46,863 nucleotides of DNA from contig CANJQN010000030.1 of NCBI GenBank assembly GCA_947476465.1, forward strand, positions 1-46,863, written 5' to 3'. Below the pieces are notes generated by a model. It was not told the DNA's origin and made no database searches. It worked only from the letters and a program-made list of their open reading frames with translations. Below, one piece after another: positions 8,319 through 20,200 of the stretch. The number at the start of each line of letters is the position of its first letter. Within the stretch, counting starts at the first letter, position 1. Made by a program: the position numbers and the translations under genes. This stretch comes from Comamonadaceae bacterium (GTDB lineage Bacteria > Pseudomonadota > Gammaproteobacteria > Burkholderiales > Burkholderiaceae_C).

Positions 8319-9022
8319 GCGGGCCAGTGCCAATGGTGTTCGGTGCACGGTGGCATCGCGCCGCGCACCGCCACCGCCCCGGTCCTGGTGCCCGGCTGCT
8401 CCAGGGCCCGCAGCGACCATTCGCCCATTGCGAGGCGCCGGTGGTTCGAGCCGAGCAGCTTCGCCTGGGCGTCGATGCTCACCGTAAATCGGGTTGTGTC
8501 GTCCAGCGCGAAACCGCAGCCAGCGGCCTTCAGCAACGCTTCCTTGCGGGTCCAGCAGCGATAGCTGGCCAAAGGTCGTTGCGTGAGCGGCGCGGCCGCG
8601 ATCGCCGCGCGCTCGGCCGGGCTGAACACCGACTGGATGTCCTCGTGGCGTTCGTCGGCGCGCTCCAGCAACTCCAGGTCAACGCCCACAGGCCGGTCGC
8701 AGACGACGATCAGGGCCAATACGCCCGAGTGCGAGAGGTTGAAGGCGGGCGCATCCGGGGCGCCAGGATGAACGGCCGCATCGCCCGCCTGGCCGAGTTC
8801 GGGTTTGCCGTGCTCCCCGAGGCGAAACCTGACCTGATCGGACGGCATCGAGCAGGCTGCGCCGAGGATGTGGCGCAGCGCGGCGCGCGCGGCGATCCAG
8901 CGCCGCCGATCGTGTGGATGCGCAAACCGCTGGGCGCGCGCCCGCTCGGCGTCGTCCAGCACCCGCGCCGCGGCATCGGCCAGTCGCTCGTCGATCTCCA
9001 GCGGAACGTGCCACAGGTCCAT
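8315..9022 (-). CDS. Sfp-type 4'-phosphopantetheinyl transferase
   Basis: The product transfers phosphopantetheine from CoA to a serine of carrier proteins. The two-lobed Sfp-type motifs are visible: PVGVDLELLERADER (Mg-binding Asp and Glu), FSPAERAAI and RCWTRKEALLKAAGCGF (the WxxKEAxxK motif). The start at 9022 (MDLWHVPLE) gives 235 residues, a usual length; ATG 9088 would add 22 residues, rich in Pro and Ala, and is a real alternative. The open frame continues much further upstream, but there it is only antisense to the kinase remnant. It is the first gene of the unit and overlaps aat by 4 nt. The carrier protein (fatty-acid ACP or a secondary-metabolite carrier) is not in the window. Confidence 0.85.
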   Translation of the reverse strand: MDLWHVPLEIDERLADAAARVLDDAERARAQRFAHPHDRRRWIAARAALRHILGAACSMPSDQVRFRLGEHGKPELGQAGDAAVHPGAPDAPAFNLSHSGVLALIVVCDRPVGVDLELLERADERHEDIQSVFSPAERAAIAAAPLTQRPLASYRCWTRKEALLKAAGCGFALDDTTRFTVSIDAQAKLLGSNHRRLAMGEWSLRALEQPGTRTGAVAVRGAMPPCTEHHWHWPA

Positions 9023-9088
9023 TCGGGCGATTATGGGATGGACGGGTGGCGCCGGCGCGCGCCCGTGCGGGCTGGTGTCGGATGTCAT

Positions 9089-9358
9089 CCCGCCGGTTCG
9101 TCGGCCCGAGCCAGTTTCGCCCCCTGCGTGCACCCCAGGGGTTCGGCGTTCCCCAGACTGGCCCCGTGACCACCGCACCCCAGCAGCCACCAGCCACCAG
9201 CCACGGCCGAAGTAGCGGCCGGTTGCAGCGCGCTGTGGGTTGCGCGGGCGCTGCGTGCGTTGTCGTGCCGGCAGGCAACGATTGGCAGGACTGACGTGGA
9301 CGCGGCTGGGGGCCTCGCGTAGAGCCGGCTCATCCATCCCAGCACGCACGCCCAAGCC
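9089..9358. other. Intergenic, no recognisable gene
   Basis: This 270-base stretch separates the PPTase gene from the decayed kinase. Apart from a short CACCAGC direct repeat around 9187-9201 I see no promoter, RNA or coding signal. It may include the lost 5' part of the kinase gene. Confidence 0.4.
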
Positions 9359-11097
9359 TTGATCCTCCCCGACGAACTGCTCGAGAACCGCAAGCTGCTC
9401 GAAATCATCATCGAGAATATTCCGTTCAGGTTGATTGTTTTTGATGAGAACGCGCACCCCATCGCAAGCAACAAGCGTGTGCACGAGATTCTGGCGGTGC
9501 CCGATGCGCTGCTTGACGTTCAGCGCCTGGCGCAGGTTCGCACCCGCCCCGATCAGACCGAGACCCATGAGCGCGTTCGCTTCGGTGATCGGCTCGTCGA
9601 CCTGCGGGTCAAGCACCTGCCCAACGGCTGGCAAATCCAGGCCTACCAGGACGTCACCCATGAAAAGTCCGTCGATTCGCTGCTGCAAGCCAGCGAAGAG
9701 CGCCTGAAGCTGGCGCTGGAAGCCACCGGCCTGGGCCTGTGGGAATAACCTGCTCAAAGACGTTACCCATCTTTTTGCGTCGAACACCATGCGGTCAAGG
9801 CGTCTGGCGTCACTATCTGGCTGCAAACCGAGGTCGAGGCGGAGGTCGCCGAGCGCGACCCGATAGGCCGCGCCTTGTGTGGTCGGCACAGCCAAGAACA
9901 TCACTGAGCGCAAGCGCGAGCAGCGCGCGCTCCAGGAGGCGGTCGAGGCCGCCACCAGCGCCAACCGGGCCAAGGCCGGTTTCCTGGCCACCATGAGCCA
10001 CGAGATCCGCACCCCCCTCAACGGCGTGATCGGCCTGGCCCGCGTGCTGGAAGATTCGGACTTGCCGCCGCGCAAAGCCGGCTACGTGGGTAGGGTCAAC
10101 AGTTGCGCCAAGAGTTTGCTTGGCATGGTCAACGACGTGCTCGACTTTTCCAAGATCGAGGCCGGCCAGATGGTCCTGGAGCCGGCCGATTGCGACCTGC
10201 ATGCGTTGATCGAGGAAACCGGCGATGTGTTCGGCGCCCGGGCCCGGGGCAAGTCGGTGACTGTCACCGCCCGCATCGAATACGACGTGCCCCACTGGGT
10301 CGGTGTCGACGCCCATCGGCTGCGTCAGATCCTCATGAACCTGCTGGGCAACGCGCTCAAGTTCACAACCCACGGCGGCTTCACCCTGACGGTCGCCACG
10401 GGTCGGCTCGCGCGCGACCGCTCCCTTCGCTTCGAAGTCAGCGACACCGGCATCGGGATTTCACCGCAAGACCAGGCCAAGCTGTTCCGGCGCTTTTCGC
10501 CGGTGGACGCCTCCAACACCCGGCGTTATCAGGGATCCGGCCTGGGATTGGCCATCTCGCGCGATCTCGCGGCGCTGATGGGGGGCGCGATATCCGGGTG
10601 TCCAGCACGGTGGGCTCGGGTTCCACGTTCACACTTGAAATCCCGCTCGTTCCCGCAAGCGCCGGCGAGCGATCGCAGACGCCAGCCACCCCGGCTCCAC
10701 GGGCCATGCGGCATCTATCCTTGTGGTGGAACACAACCCCATCAACCAGATGGTTGCCGAGGCCCTTCTGGAAAAACTCGGTTTTTCCAATGTCACCCTG
10801 GCCGAAAACGGCGCCGAGGCGGTGCGCCTGTGCGCCGAGCAAGCGTTTTCCCTGGTGCTGATGGACTGCCAGATGCCCGTGATGGACGGCTTCGAGGCCA
10901 CCCGCCAGCTGCGCGAATCCGGGTTCGACCGGCCCATCGTGGCCTTGACGGCTGGCGCGGTGAGCGACGACCACGACCGGTGCCTGGCCTGCGGGATGAA
11001 CGACGACCTTGCCAAACCCATCGACGCCACCCTGCTTGCGGGCGCGCTCATTTGCTGGCTGAACTCGGCTGTCGCCGAGACCCCGCGCGTAACCTGA
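9359..11097 (+). pseudogene. Decayed hybrid histidine kinase (PAS-HisKA-HATPase-REC)
   Basis: Four frame segments together make one hybrid sensor kinase. Segment 9359-9748 is a PAS domain (VRFGDRLVDLRVKHLPNGW) ending in a stop. Around 9805-9875 only the tail of a second PAS domain survives (VKASGVTIWLQTEVE...ERDPIGRAL), then the frame shifts. From 9879 HisKA (FLATMSHEIRTPLNGV) and HATPase (N box NLLGNALKFT, VSDTGIGIS, GSGLGLA) are intact until a frameshift near 10585. Another shift near 10710 leads into a receiver domain (LVLMDCQMPVMDG) ending at 11097. The usual acidic pair at the receiver start is also altered (VVEHNPIN rather than VVEDNPIN). No ATG suits the 5' end; a TTG at 9359 is all that remains. 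Several independent lesions argue for a true pseudogene rather than one sequencing error. Confidence 0.88.
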
Positions 11098-11144
11098 TAC
11101 GAACTGTTCGACGCGTTTTGCCAACTAGTTTGCATTGAGTTACG

Positions 11145-11166
11145 GTTGAGTACGTCTTAACTCAGC
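11145..11166. promoter_or_regulatory. Inverted repeat upstream of exoprotein gene
   Basis: GTTGAGT (11145-11151) and ACTCAGC (11160-11166) form a 6-of-7 inverted repeat with an 8-nt spacer, in the AT-richer 183-base gap before the exoprotein gene. It could be an operator. I find no convincing -35/-10 pair, although TATCAT at 11197-11202 is a possible -10. GAGGAG at 11270-11275 is a good ribosome-binding site for ATG 11281. Confidence 0.35.
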
Positions 11167-11280
11167 CGGAACGATCTGTTTTCAGGTTACTGCAAGTATC
11201 ATGAGTTTCAGTTTGTAGTCATTGCCGTGCTTGCCCGTGAGTGTCGGATCGAGAGGGTGCGCGGCCTTCGAGGAGCGGGC

Positions 11281-14200
11281 ATGAAAAGATTTCGGGTCAC
11301 AACACCCCGTCTGAGCGCACTGGCGATCGCGGTCCAGGCCGCATGCGGCGTTTCCGTCTGGGCCTTGCCCCAGGGCGCCACGGTCGTCAGCGGCCAGGTG
11401 GCGATCAGCCAACCAGCGGCCAACGCCTTGCAGGTGAACGCCGGCAACGGCGCCATCATCAACTGGCAGCGCTTTTCCATCGGCTCGGGCGAGCTCACGC
11501 GCTTCGTGCAGCCCAGCGCCACCAGCGCGGTGCTCAACCGCGTTACGGGGGGCGAAGTCTCTCAACTGCTGGGGCAGCTGCAGAGCAACGGCCGGGTCTT
11601 CCTGATCAACCCCAGCGGCATCGTGGTCGGCGCGGGCGCCCGCATCGACACCAACAGTTTTGTCGCCTCCACCCTGGACATCGCCGACGCCGACTTCCTG
11701 GCCGGGCGACTGCGCTTTCTGGCCAGCGCCGGTGCCGGCGGCATCCGCAATGAGGGTGTCATCACCGCTGGCCCGGGCGGCAGCATCGCCCTGATCGCCC
11801 CCGACATCGTCAACAGCGGGATCATTCAGACCGAGGGCGGCAACATTTTGCTGGCGGCTGGCCGCAGCATCGAGATCACCAGCTCCGACCTGAGCGGGGT
11901 TCGCTTCGAGGTCCAGGCGCCCGGCGATGCGGTGCTGAACCTTGGCAAGCTGCTCGCCGACAACGGCGCTGTGCGCGCGTTCGCTGGCACCCTGCAAAAC
12001 AGCGGCGTCGTTCGCGCCGACCGGCTGGTGCAGGGCGCCGACGGCACCGTGCAACTGGTCGCCTCGGGCGACTTCACCCAGACGGCCGGCGCATCGGTCA
12101 GTGCTTCCGGCCTGTCCGGCGGCCAGGTCACGCTTCAGAGCCAGACTGGCACCACGCGCGTGGGCGGCACCCTTTTGGCGACCGGCAGCGAAGGCGCCGG
12201 CGGCCAAGTGCAGGTATTGGGCGAACGTGTCGCGCTCGGCGCCAATGCCGTGGTCGATGCCTCCGGCGCGTCCGGCGGCGGTCAGATCCTGGTGGGCGGC
12301 GACTTCCAGGGTGCCAATGCCGACGTGCAGAACGCGCAACGCGTCTCGGTCGCCGCTGGCGCCAAGCTGCGCGCCGACGCCACCGCCGCTGGCGACGGCG
12401 GCCGGGTCATCGTCTGGTCGGACGAGAACACGCGCTTTGCGGGCGACCTGTCCGCGCAGGGCGGGGCCCTGGGCGGCAACGGCGGTTTCGCTGAAGTCTC
12501 GGGTAAGCAGAACCTCGAATTCACCGGCACGGCCAACCTCCAGGCGCCGCGCGGTACGCTGGGCACCTTGCTGCTCGACCCGCTGGACATCGTGATCGCC
12601 TCGGGCAGCGGCATCGTCCCCACCGTGGTCGACGAGTTCGCCGACTTCGCGCCCAACACGGTCACCATCGACCCGCTGAACCTCGCCGCACTGGCGGCCA
12701 ACGTCATCCTGCAGGCTGAGCGCGACGTGTTCATCAAGGACACGCTCGCCCTCACCACCGCCGGAGCCAGCCTGGGCGTCTACGCCGGCGGTGCGGCCGC
12801 GACCAACGGCAACATCTACCTGGAGAGCCTGGAGACCCGTGCCGGCGGCATCGTGACCCAGGGTGGTGCGGTGACGCTGCGCGCCACCGACGTGATCGGC
12901 CCAGGAACCATCAGCACCTCCGGCGGCGTGGTCGACATCCAGACCACAGGCAACCTCACCTATGCCGGCGACATCGTCTCGGGTGGCGCGGCGGTCAACC
13001 TCGTCTCCGCGAGCAACCTTACTTACGGCGGCGTCATCCAGTCGGGCGGCGGCGTGGTCACGCTGACCTCGACCGACGGTGGCGTCTACGGTGCGCAGGT
13101 GCAGTCCGGCAGCGGCGAGATCGGCGTCAACGGGAACGCCGGCGTCTCCGGCGGCACCTTTGTGACCACCGGCGCCATCTCGATGACGGCCGCGGCGGGC
13201 GGCATCAACGTCGACGACGTCACGGCCAGCGTGCTCAGCCTGCAGGCGCGCGATTCCATCAACGCCAGTGCGACGGTGACCGACCGCATCAACGCCGCCT
13301 CCACCAACTCGTACGTCTCTCTGTACAGCATGAATGGCGGCCCGGTCCGCCTCGGCACGGTCACGTCGGCAAACGCCGTGTACCTCGATGCCACGTACGG
13401 CCTGGTGCAGGCGGCTGGCGGCTCTGTCGGCGCGCCATATGTGTCGATCGACAACTACGGTGCCGGCAGCCCCGTGGGCAGCGCCTTGGCGCCCCTGACG
13501 CTGGCTTCGGCCACCCCCATCCGCCTGTCGATGTCCGGTCTGTATGCGCCGGCTTACGTGGCGGTGGATGGCGCCACCGAGCTGAGCGGATTGAACCTTG
13601 ACGGCTCGGTCGCCGGCATCGGCGGGTTGACGCTCACCGGCGGCGCCAACATCAGCGGCTGGAGCTTTGGCGCCACCGGCGATGTGCTGAACGTCTCCGG
13701 CGCGGCCAGCCAGAATTTCGGCAACGGCTTCAACCTGTCGGTCGAGAGCGGTGCCGTCAACATCGCCTCGCTCAACCTGCAAGGCGGCGGCTACCTGTCG
13801 CTCAACACCACCGGCGCGGTGACGCTGGGCAACATCACCACCACCCGCGCCTCGGGCACGGGCGTGAGCGTGACCACCGGCGTCTGTACCTACGCCTACA
13901 GCGTGTGCAACACCAGTGCGCCGATCAGCATCGGCAGCATCGATGCCGGCACCGCCGGTGTGCGTCTGCAAACCTACGACAGCGGCGACGTGACGGCCAG
14001 CGGCTCGATCACCGCCGGCTCCCTGAACGTGACCGCGGGCGGACTCCACGCCTACGGCTACAGCTATTACTGGGGCTACTTGTGGCAGCCCACCAGCAAC
14101 CACATCGACCTGAACGCGGTCACGACCACCGGGTCGGTCACGCTGAGAAACAGCGGCGACGGCAATGTGCGCGTGGGCAGCCTCAGCGCTGGTGATTCGG

Positions 14201-17200
14201 TCAGGGTCGATGCGGGCCAATCGAACTACTACACACTGGCCGATGGCACGGTGGGCCAAACGACCACGGCGATCTCGATCACCACGGCCGAGGCCACCAC
14301 GCAGTCGGGCAGCTTCCGGGTGACCAACTCAGGCACCGGCGACATCACCATCGCTGGCCCGGTCAACCGCAGCAGCAACGTCAACCTGACCACCACGGCG
14401 GGCGCCATTGCCACGGACGACATCACCAGCGCCAACAACGTGGTGTTCAACGCCACGGGCGGCGGCATCACTACCGGCGTCGTGGTCGGCCAGTCGTCCA
14501 CCAACCTCACGGCCACCGGCGACATCGTGTTCGACAGCATCCGCTCCATCGGCAGCGACGTGAACCTCACGTCGTATGCCGGTGGTATCACGACCCGGCT
14601 GGACAACGCGGCGGTGGACGTCTCGGCAAACACCAATGTCACCATCCGGGCCAATGACGCGGTCAACGGCTACATCGGCGATGGTGCTTTTGCCAACCCG
14701 ATGGACATCGTCTCTGGCACCGTCTCCGCCATCACCCTGTCGGCGGGCAAGGACATCGGCGCGATGGGCAGCGCGGTGCGGCTGGACACCCAGGGCACTA
14801 TCGACATCACCAGCCTGGGCGGCCAGTACCATGCAACCGCCACCGACCTCGTGGGCGTCACCGGGCTGCGCAATGTGAACAACATCCGCTTGTCCGCCTC
14901 CGCCAGCGGCGTGGGCATCGGCAACAGCGCCGAGTTCGAATCGCTCAACCTGAGCATGTCGGCCAGCAGCGACGGCGACAACTTCATCATCGGTGACCCC
15001 TTCAGCGGCGGCAACATCATCCAGGCGGCAGGTGCCGGCAGCACGCTCAATGAGTTCCGATTCACGTCCCAGGGCCCCGGCCTGTTGCAGTTCGGCGACG
15101 TTTCGCTCACCACTGCCGGGTTGAACCAGTTCACGCTGACGTCGGGCGGGTCCCTGATCCAGGGGACGGGCGGCATAGTGGCTGGCCACACGCAGTTGAC
15201 GGCGGCCGGCCCGGCGCTTGTCGGGGACGTCACCATCGCCAATTCGGTGATGGACCAGTTCATCCTCAGTTCGCAGGACAACGTCTACACCGGCAACGTC
15301 ACGGCCCGGAGCATGTCGATCTCCGGAGCGAACGTCACCACCGGCAACCTCACCAGCACGGGCACCCTGCGGGGCTACTACTCCGGCTACGCTTATTCGC
15401 CGCGCTACGGCTACTCCAACTACTGGACCGAGGAACTGGCGGTTTCGGCGCAAGGCGAGCTCGTCACCGGCAACGTCACCAGCGCCACGTCGGCGCTGCT
15501 CACGGCCGGCAACACTGTCACCATCGGCGACGGCACCGGCACCGTGAGCGCGGGCAACACTTCGACCGGCTACTACAGCGATCTGGCCAAGGTGTGGGGC
15601 GGGCCGACGGGCGCGGTTTATGCCGGCAACGTCTCCGGCTACAACGTCCAACTCCAGGGCGGCCTCGCACTGGTGGGCGACGTCACCGGGCAAAGCATGA
15701 CCTTCACCGGCGGTGCGCTCACCACCGGCAGCGTCACGGCGGCCAGCAGCGTCAACATCACGGGCACGGCTGTGACGCTGGGCACGACGAGCACGGGATC
15801 ACTGACTGTCTCGGCCGACTCGCTCACGCACACGGGCACCGCAACGGCCACAGGGAACCTCAACTTCACCATCGCAGGCGGTTACGCGCCGACGCAGAAC
15901 CTCAGCGCCAACCAGGCCACGATCACGGCCGCCGGCGACATCTCCATCGGCCAGGAGGTCGGCGGCACCGGCACCCTGACCGCGCCACGGGTGTTGCTGA
16001 CCACCACAGCCGACAGCGGCGGCAACATCAACGCCAACCTTGTCAACGCCTCCGACATCACCCTCGTGGCCGACCAAGGTTTTGCGGTGAACACCGGTGC
16101 GCTGATGACCAACCTGGGTGTCACCGCCCAGTTCGACCGGGCCGCGACAGCCAACTCCTACGTCTCGGCCTCGGCGCTGGCCAGCGACTTGCGCACCATC
16201 GATTCGCAGAACTTCTACATGTACAACAACGAGGGCAATGTCATCAGCGCCTCGAACTCCTTGCTGGAGCCCTGGGTGGCCTCAGCCTGGAACATCCGCT
16301 ACACCGACACCCAGACCACAGCGGTCGTTGGCGGCGTCGGCTTGTCCGTCTACCACGGGCAGGGCGGCAACTTCGATCTGTCGATGGCCTCGGCAACCGA
16401 TCTGACGAGTGTCTACTTCGCCAACCCGAGCTACCGCGCCGCCACCGTGTCGCTGGAGACCGGCGGCTCGATCAACCTCAGCAACGTGCGCACCAACGGC
16501 GGCGCGGTCACCGCCCTGTCGCGCGGCGCGGATGCCGTGCCGGATGTCAGCGCAGCTGTGACCGGCGGCATCACCGTCGGCAACGTCATCACCGACGCCA
16601 GTGGCACGGCCGGCAACGTGAGCCTGACCACGAGCAGGGGTGACATCGTCTTCGACAACCCGCCCCTCGAAGTGGCCAACCGCGGCATCAGCACCTCGTC
16701 GCAGGTGGACGCCACGCCTTTCGACAATCCGTACGGCACGGTCACGTTGCGGGCGCCCCTGGGCAGCATCGGCGTCGAAGGCGCGGGCGGCCAGCTGCCG
16801 GTGTCTTACGCCACGGCCCTGACGCTGGAAGCCGCCAACACCATCCACGTCAGCGTGACCGGGGCGCTCACCACGCTCAACATCGATGCCTCGGCCGATG
16901 TCGCGGCCACCGGCAGCGTCCGCGTGGGCAACACCAGTTTCGTCAACCAGAACGACCAGACCTTCCAGGGTCTGGCCATCGACCGGGTCGGCGGCAACTT
17001 CCAGATCGCCGGCGTCCAGGGCGATGCGGTCACACCGGGCAACTTGTCGGTCACCGCCCGCAGTGGTGGCATCGCCGTCACGGGCGACATCGGCAACCTG
17101 GCCAGCCTCACGCTCAACGCCGCTGGCGGCGACCTGCTGCTGCAGGCCGCGGGCGGGGCGCTGAATGTCACCGCCACCGGCGCGATGAACCTCACCGCCT

Positions 17201-20200
17201 CGCGTGACCTGCTCATTGCCGCGGGCAGCATCGCCGGCGAAACGGTGTCGGTGACGGCCGGCACGATGAACCTGCAGGCCGGGCAAGACCTGTCCATCCT
17301 GGCCGATGGCGCCAGCGCCCACGTGAGCACGAGCACGGGCTCGGCCAGCTACCAGACGATCAGCGCCGGGCGCGACCTCACCCTCCGCGGCGGCACGGTG
17401 GCCGACGCCCATGCCGAGGTCAATTTCTTCGGCGGGCACTACATGCAGACGGTTGACGTCGGCCGTGACTTCACCGTCCAAGGCGGCAGCGGCGCCGACG
17501 CCTACGCCTCGTTCGGGGTACAGAACGTCCTGAGCTACCAGTACTTCAACATCGACGGCAATGTGAACGTCTCGGGTGGCTCGGCCACGGGCGCCCATGC
17601 GGCGGTCACCAGCGCGGTCAACTATCAGTACGACACCATTGGTGGCGACTTCGCCCTGCGCGCCGGCACAGGCGCGAACGCCAAGGCCGAGTGGGTCGCT
17701 CACACTGGCGTCAGCTACCAGTCTGGCTCCATCGGCGGCGACCTGATCGTCCAGGCCGGCAATGCCGTCAGCGGGCAGGGCGCGGGCGCCTTCGCCAAGT
17801 TCGCCGGTGGCGAGCAGCGCTTCTACAACATCGGCGGCGCGGTCAGCGTGACAGGCGGCTCGGCCACCGGCAACTTCGCTGCGATCTCGGGCACCGGCAG
17901 CCAGGAACTGGGTACCACCTACATCTATTACAACGGCGGCGGCACCGACGCCATCTCGGTGCAGGGCGGTTCGGCCGACGGCGCCTATGCGAGCATTCGC
18001 GCGACCGGCAGCCAATACCTTTACGCCGGCTACGACGCTGCGAACCCGGCTGCGACCGGTGACATCACGGTCACCGGCGGTTCTGGCCTGAATGCCCTTG
18101 CCGAGATCTGGGCGGGCTCGTCCCAGGAAGTCGGCTCCAGCGACCTCTACTACTACTACGTGCCCACTCGCAACGTGACTGTTGCCGGCGGCACGGGCCA
18201 GGGCGCCACTGCCACGGTGCATGCGGGCGGCAGCCAGTCCATCTACGGCTCCGGGAACTTTGGCGTTACCGGCGGCGCCGGATCGGGCGCTTCGGCCATC
18301 GTCGAGGCGGGCGGCTCACAGGCGGTGGGATCCAGCTATAGCAGCTACTACAACGGCATGTTCGGTCGTGTTGAAGTGCTGGCGGGCAGCGGCGGCACTG
18401 CACGCCTGGTCAGCACCGGAAACCAGCAGGTCTATAGCAACGGCGACATCGTCGTCACCGGCGGCTCGACCGCGGGCATGACGGCCTCGATCGAATCGAC
18501 CGCCGGCAACCAGACCATCGGCACCTCGTACAACTACTACGGCGCCACAGACCCGACCGACAACATCACCGTACAAGGCGGCACCGGCACGGGCGCCTCG
18601 GCCTTCATCAGCGCCAGCACCGGCCAGACCGTTCACGCGGGCGGCGCCATCACGCTCACCGGCGGGGCCAGCGGCGCCAACGCCGAGCTGACCACCACCA
18701 GCGGCCAGCAATACGTAGGCCACGCGGCCACCGGGTACTCCAACTACTACGGCTACTACTACGACAACACCGACAGCATCACGGTCACGGCCGCGCCGGC
18801 CGCCAATGCGCGCATCACCAGCGGCGGCACGCAGATCCTGCAAAGCGCCGGCGACATCAGCTTCACCTCCGGCGCTGCCGCCACGGCCCAGGCCAGCGCG
18901 GCCACCGGCCAGACGGTGCTGGCCTTCGGCGCGATCAACCTCACCGGCGGCGCCAACAGCGGCACCGGCACCGAGGCCACTGGCCTGCTGGTCACGACGT
19001 CTGGCAACCAGTCGGTGACGGCCGGCACTGGCATCACGATGACCGGCGGCACCGGCGCCACCGACGTGCTGATCCAGAACGCCGGCGTCGGCAGCCAGTC
19101 GGTCTCCGCCGGCGGGCAACTCACGCTGCTGGCCAACGGGCCCAGCACCGGCGATGTGGCCATCGACGCGGGCGGCAACCAGACTGTCACGGCCGGCACG
19201 TCCATCGTGCTGCAGGCGGCAGGTGCAGGCACCAGCGACGTGGTCATCCTCGCGGCCGCGGACCAGTCGGTGACCGCCGGCGCGTCCATCCTGCTGCTGG
19301 CTTCGGGCGCCGCCAGCAATAAAGTCGCCATTGATGCGGGCGGCAACCAGACGGTCTTCGCCGGCACGAACATCGCGCTGGACAATGGCGCAGCCGCCTT
19401 CATGGCCCTGGAGGCCACCGGCACCCAGACCGTCACGGCGCAGTCAATGACCGTGTCGCTCAGTGGCACACAGGCCGGCGCGTTCGCAGGGCTGTCTAGC
19501 GGGTCGGACCAGACCATCGTGCTCACCGGCGACGACGTCACCGCCGGCAGCGCCACGCTGACGCTGGCCAACACCAACACTGGCGCGGGCAGCAAGGTCG
19601 GCATCAACTCCGGCGGCCGGCTGGACCTCACGGTCAGCGACAGCAACTACGACACGGCCGGCCTGGTTCAGGTGGGCACGGCCAGCGGCACGGGCCGCAC
19701 CGAGATCACCGCGGCCACCGACATGACCATCGTCGCAGGCGCGCTCACCATCCAGGGCGGCACCACGGCGGCGGCCAGCTCGGCGGTGAACGCACCCAAT
19801 GCGATGAGCATCAGCACGCTGTACGGCCCCACCCAGTTGCTGGCGGGCCTCGGCGGCACAGCCAGCATCGACCCGGCTGCACTGACCATCGTCTCCAACG
19901 GCACCTTCCTCATGCAGGGCGGCGGCAGCGGCGGCGCGGACAGCACGATCACCGCAGGCAACTTCGATCTGGCCGCCACGCAGGGCAACCTGACGCTGCA
20001 AAACAGCGTGGGCCTGGCGTCCATCGCGGCGACCAACTTTAACTATGTGGGCAGCCAGGCGGTGAACCTCAATGGCGGCACCATCTCCGTGACCGGCACC
20101 GGTGCGGTGTCGGTGCCCGGCCTGTGCGTCAACTGCCCGACCAACCTGATCGGCAACTGGACCATCGACGCCTTTGTACCGCCGCCGACCGACTTCGTCT

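Noticed and set aside
9089..10075. Possible 250-350 residue N-terminal extension of the phosphopantetheinyl transferase
   Set aside because: The extra part is antisense to the kinase remnant and resembles no domain; Sfp-type enzymes are about 230-250 residues.
9359..11097. Programmed frameshifting in a functional hybrid kinase
   Set aside because: Several shifts, an internal stop, a lost PAS core and a changed receiver residue point to decay rather than a recoding signal.
11182..14259. Minus-strand open frame of 1025 codons opposite the exoprotein gene
   Set aside because: High-GC codon shadow: the translation is a featureless Val/Asp/His/Arg/Gly mix, while the plus strand has a signal peptide, TPS domain and ribosome-binding site.
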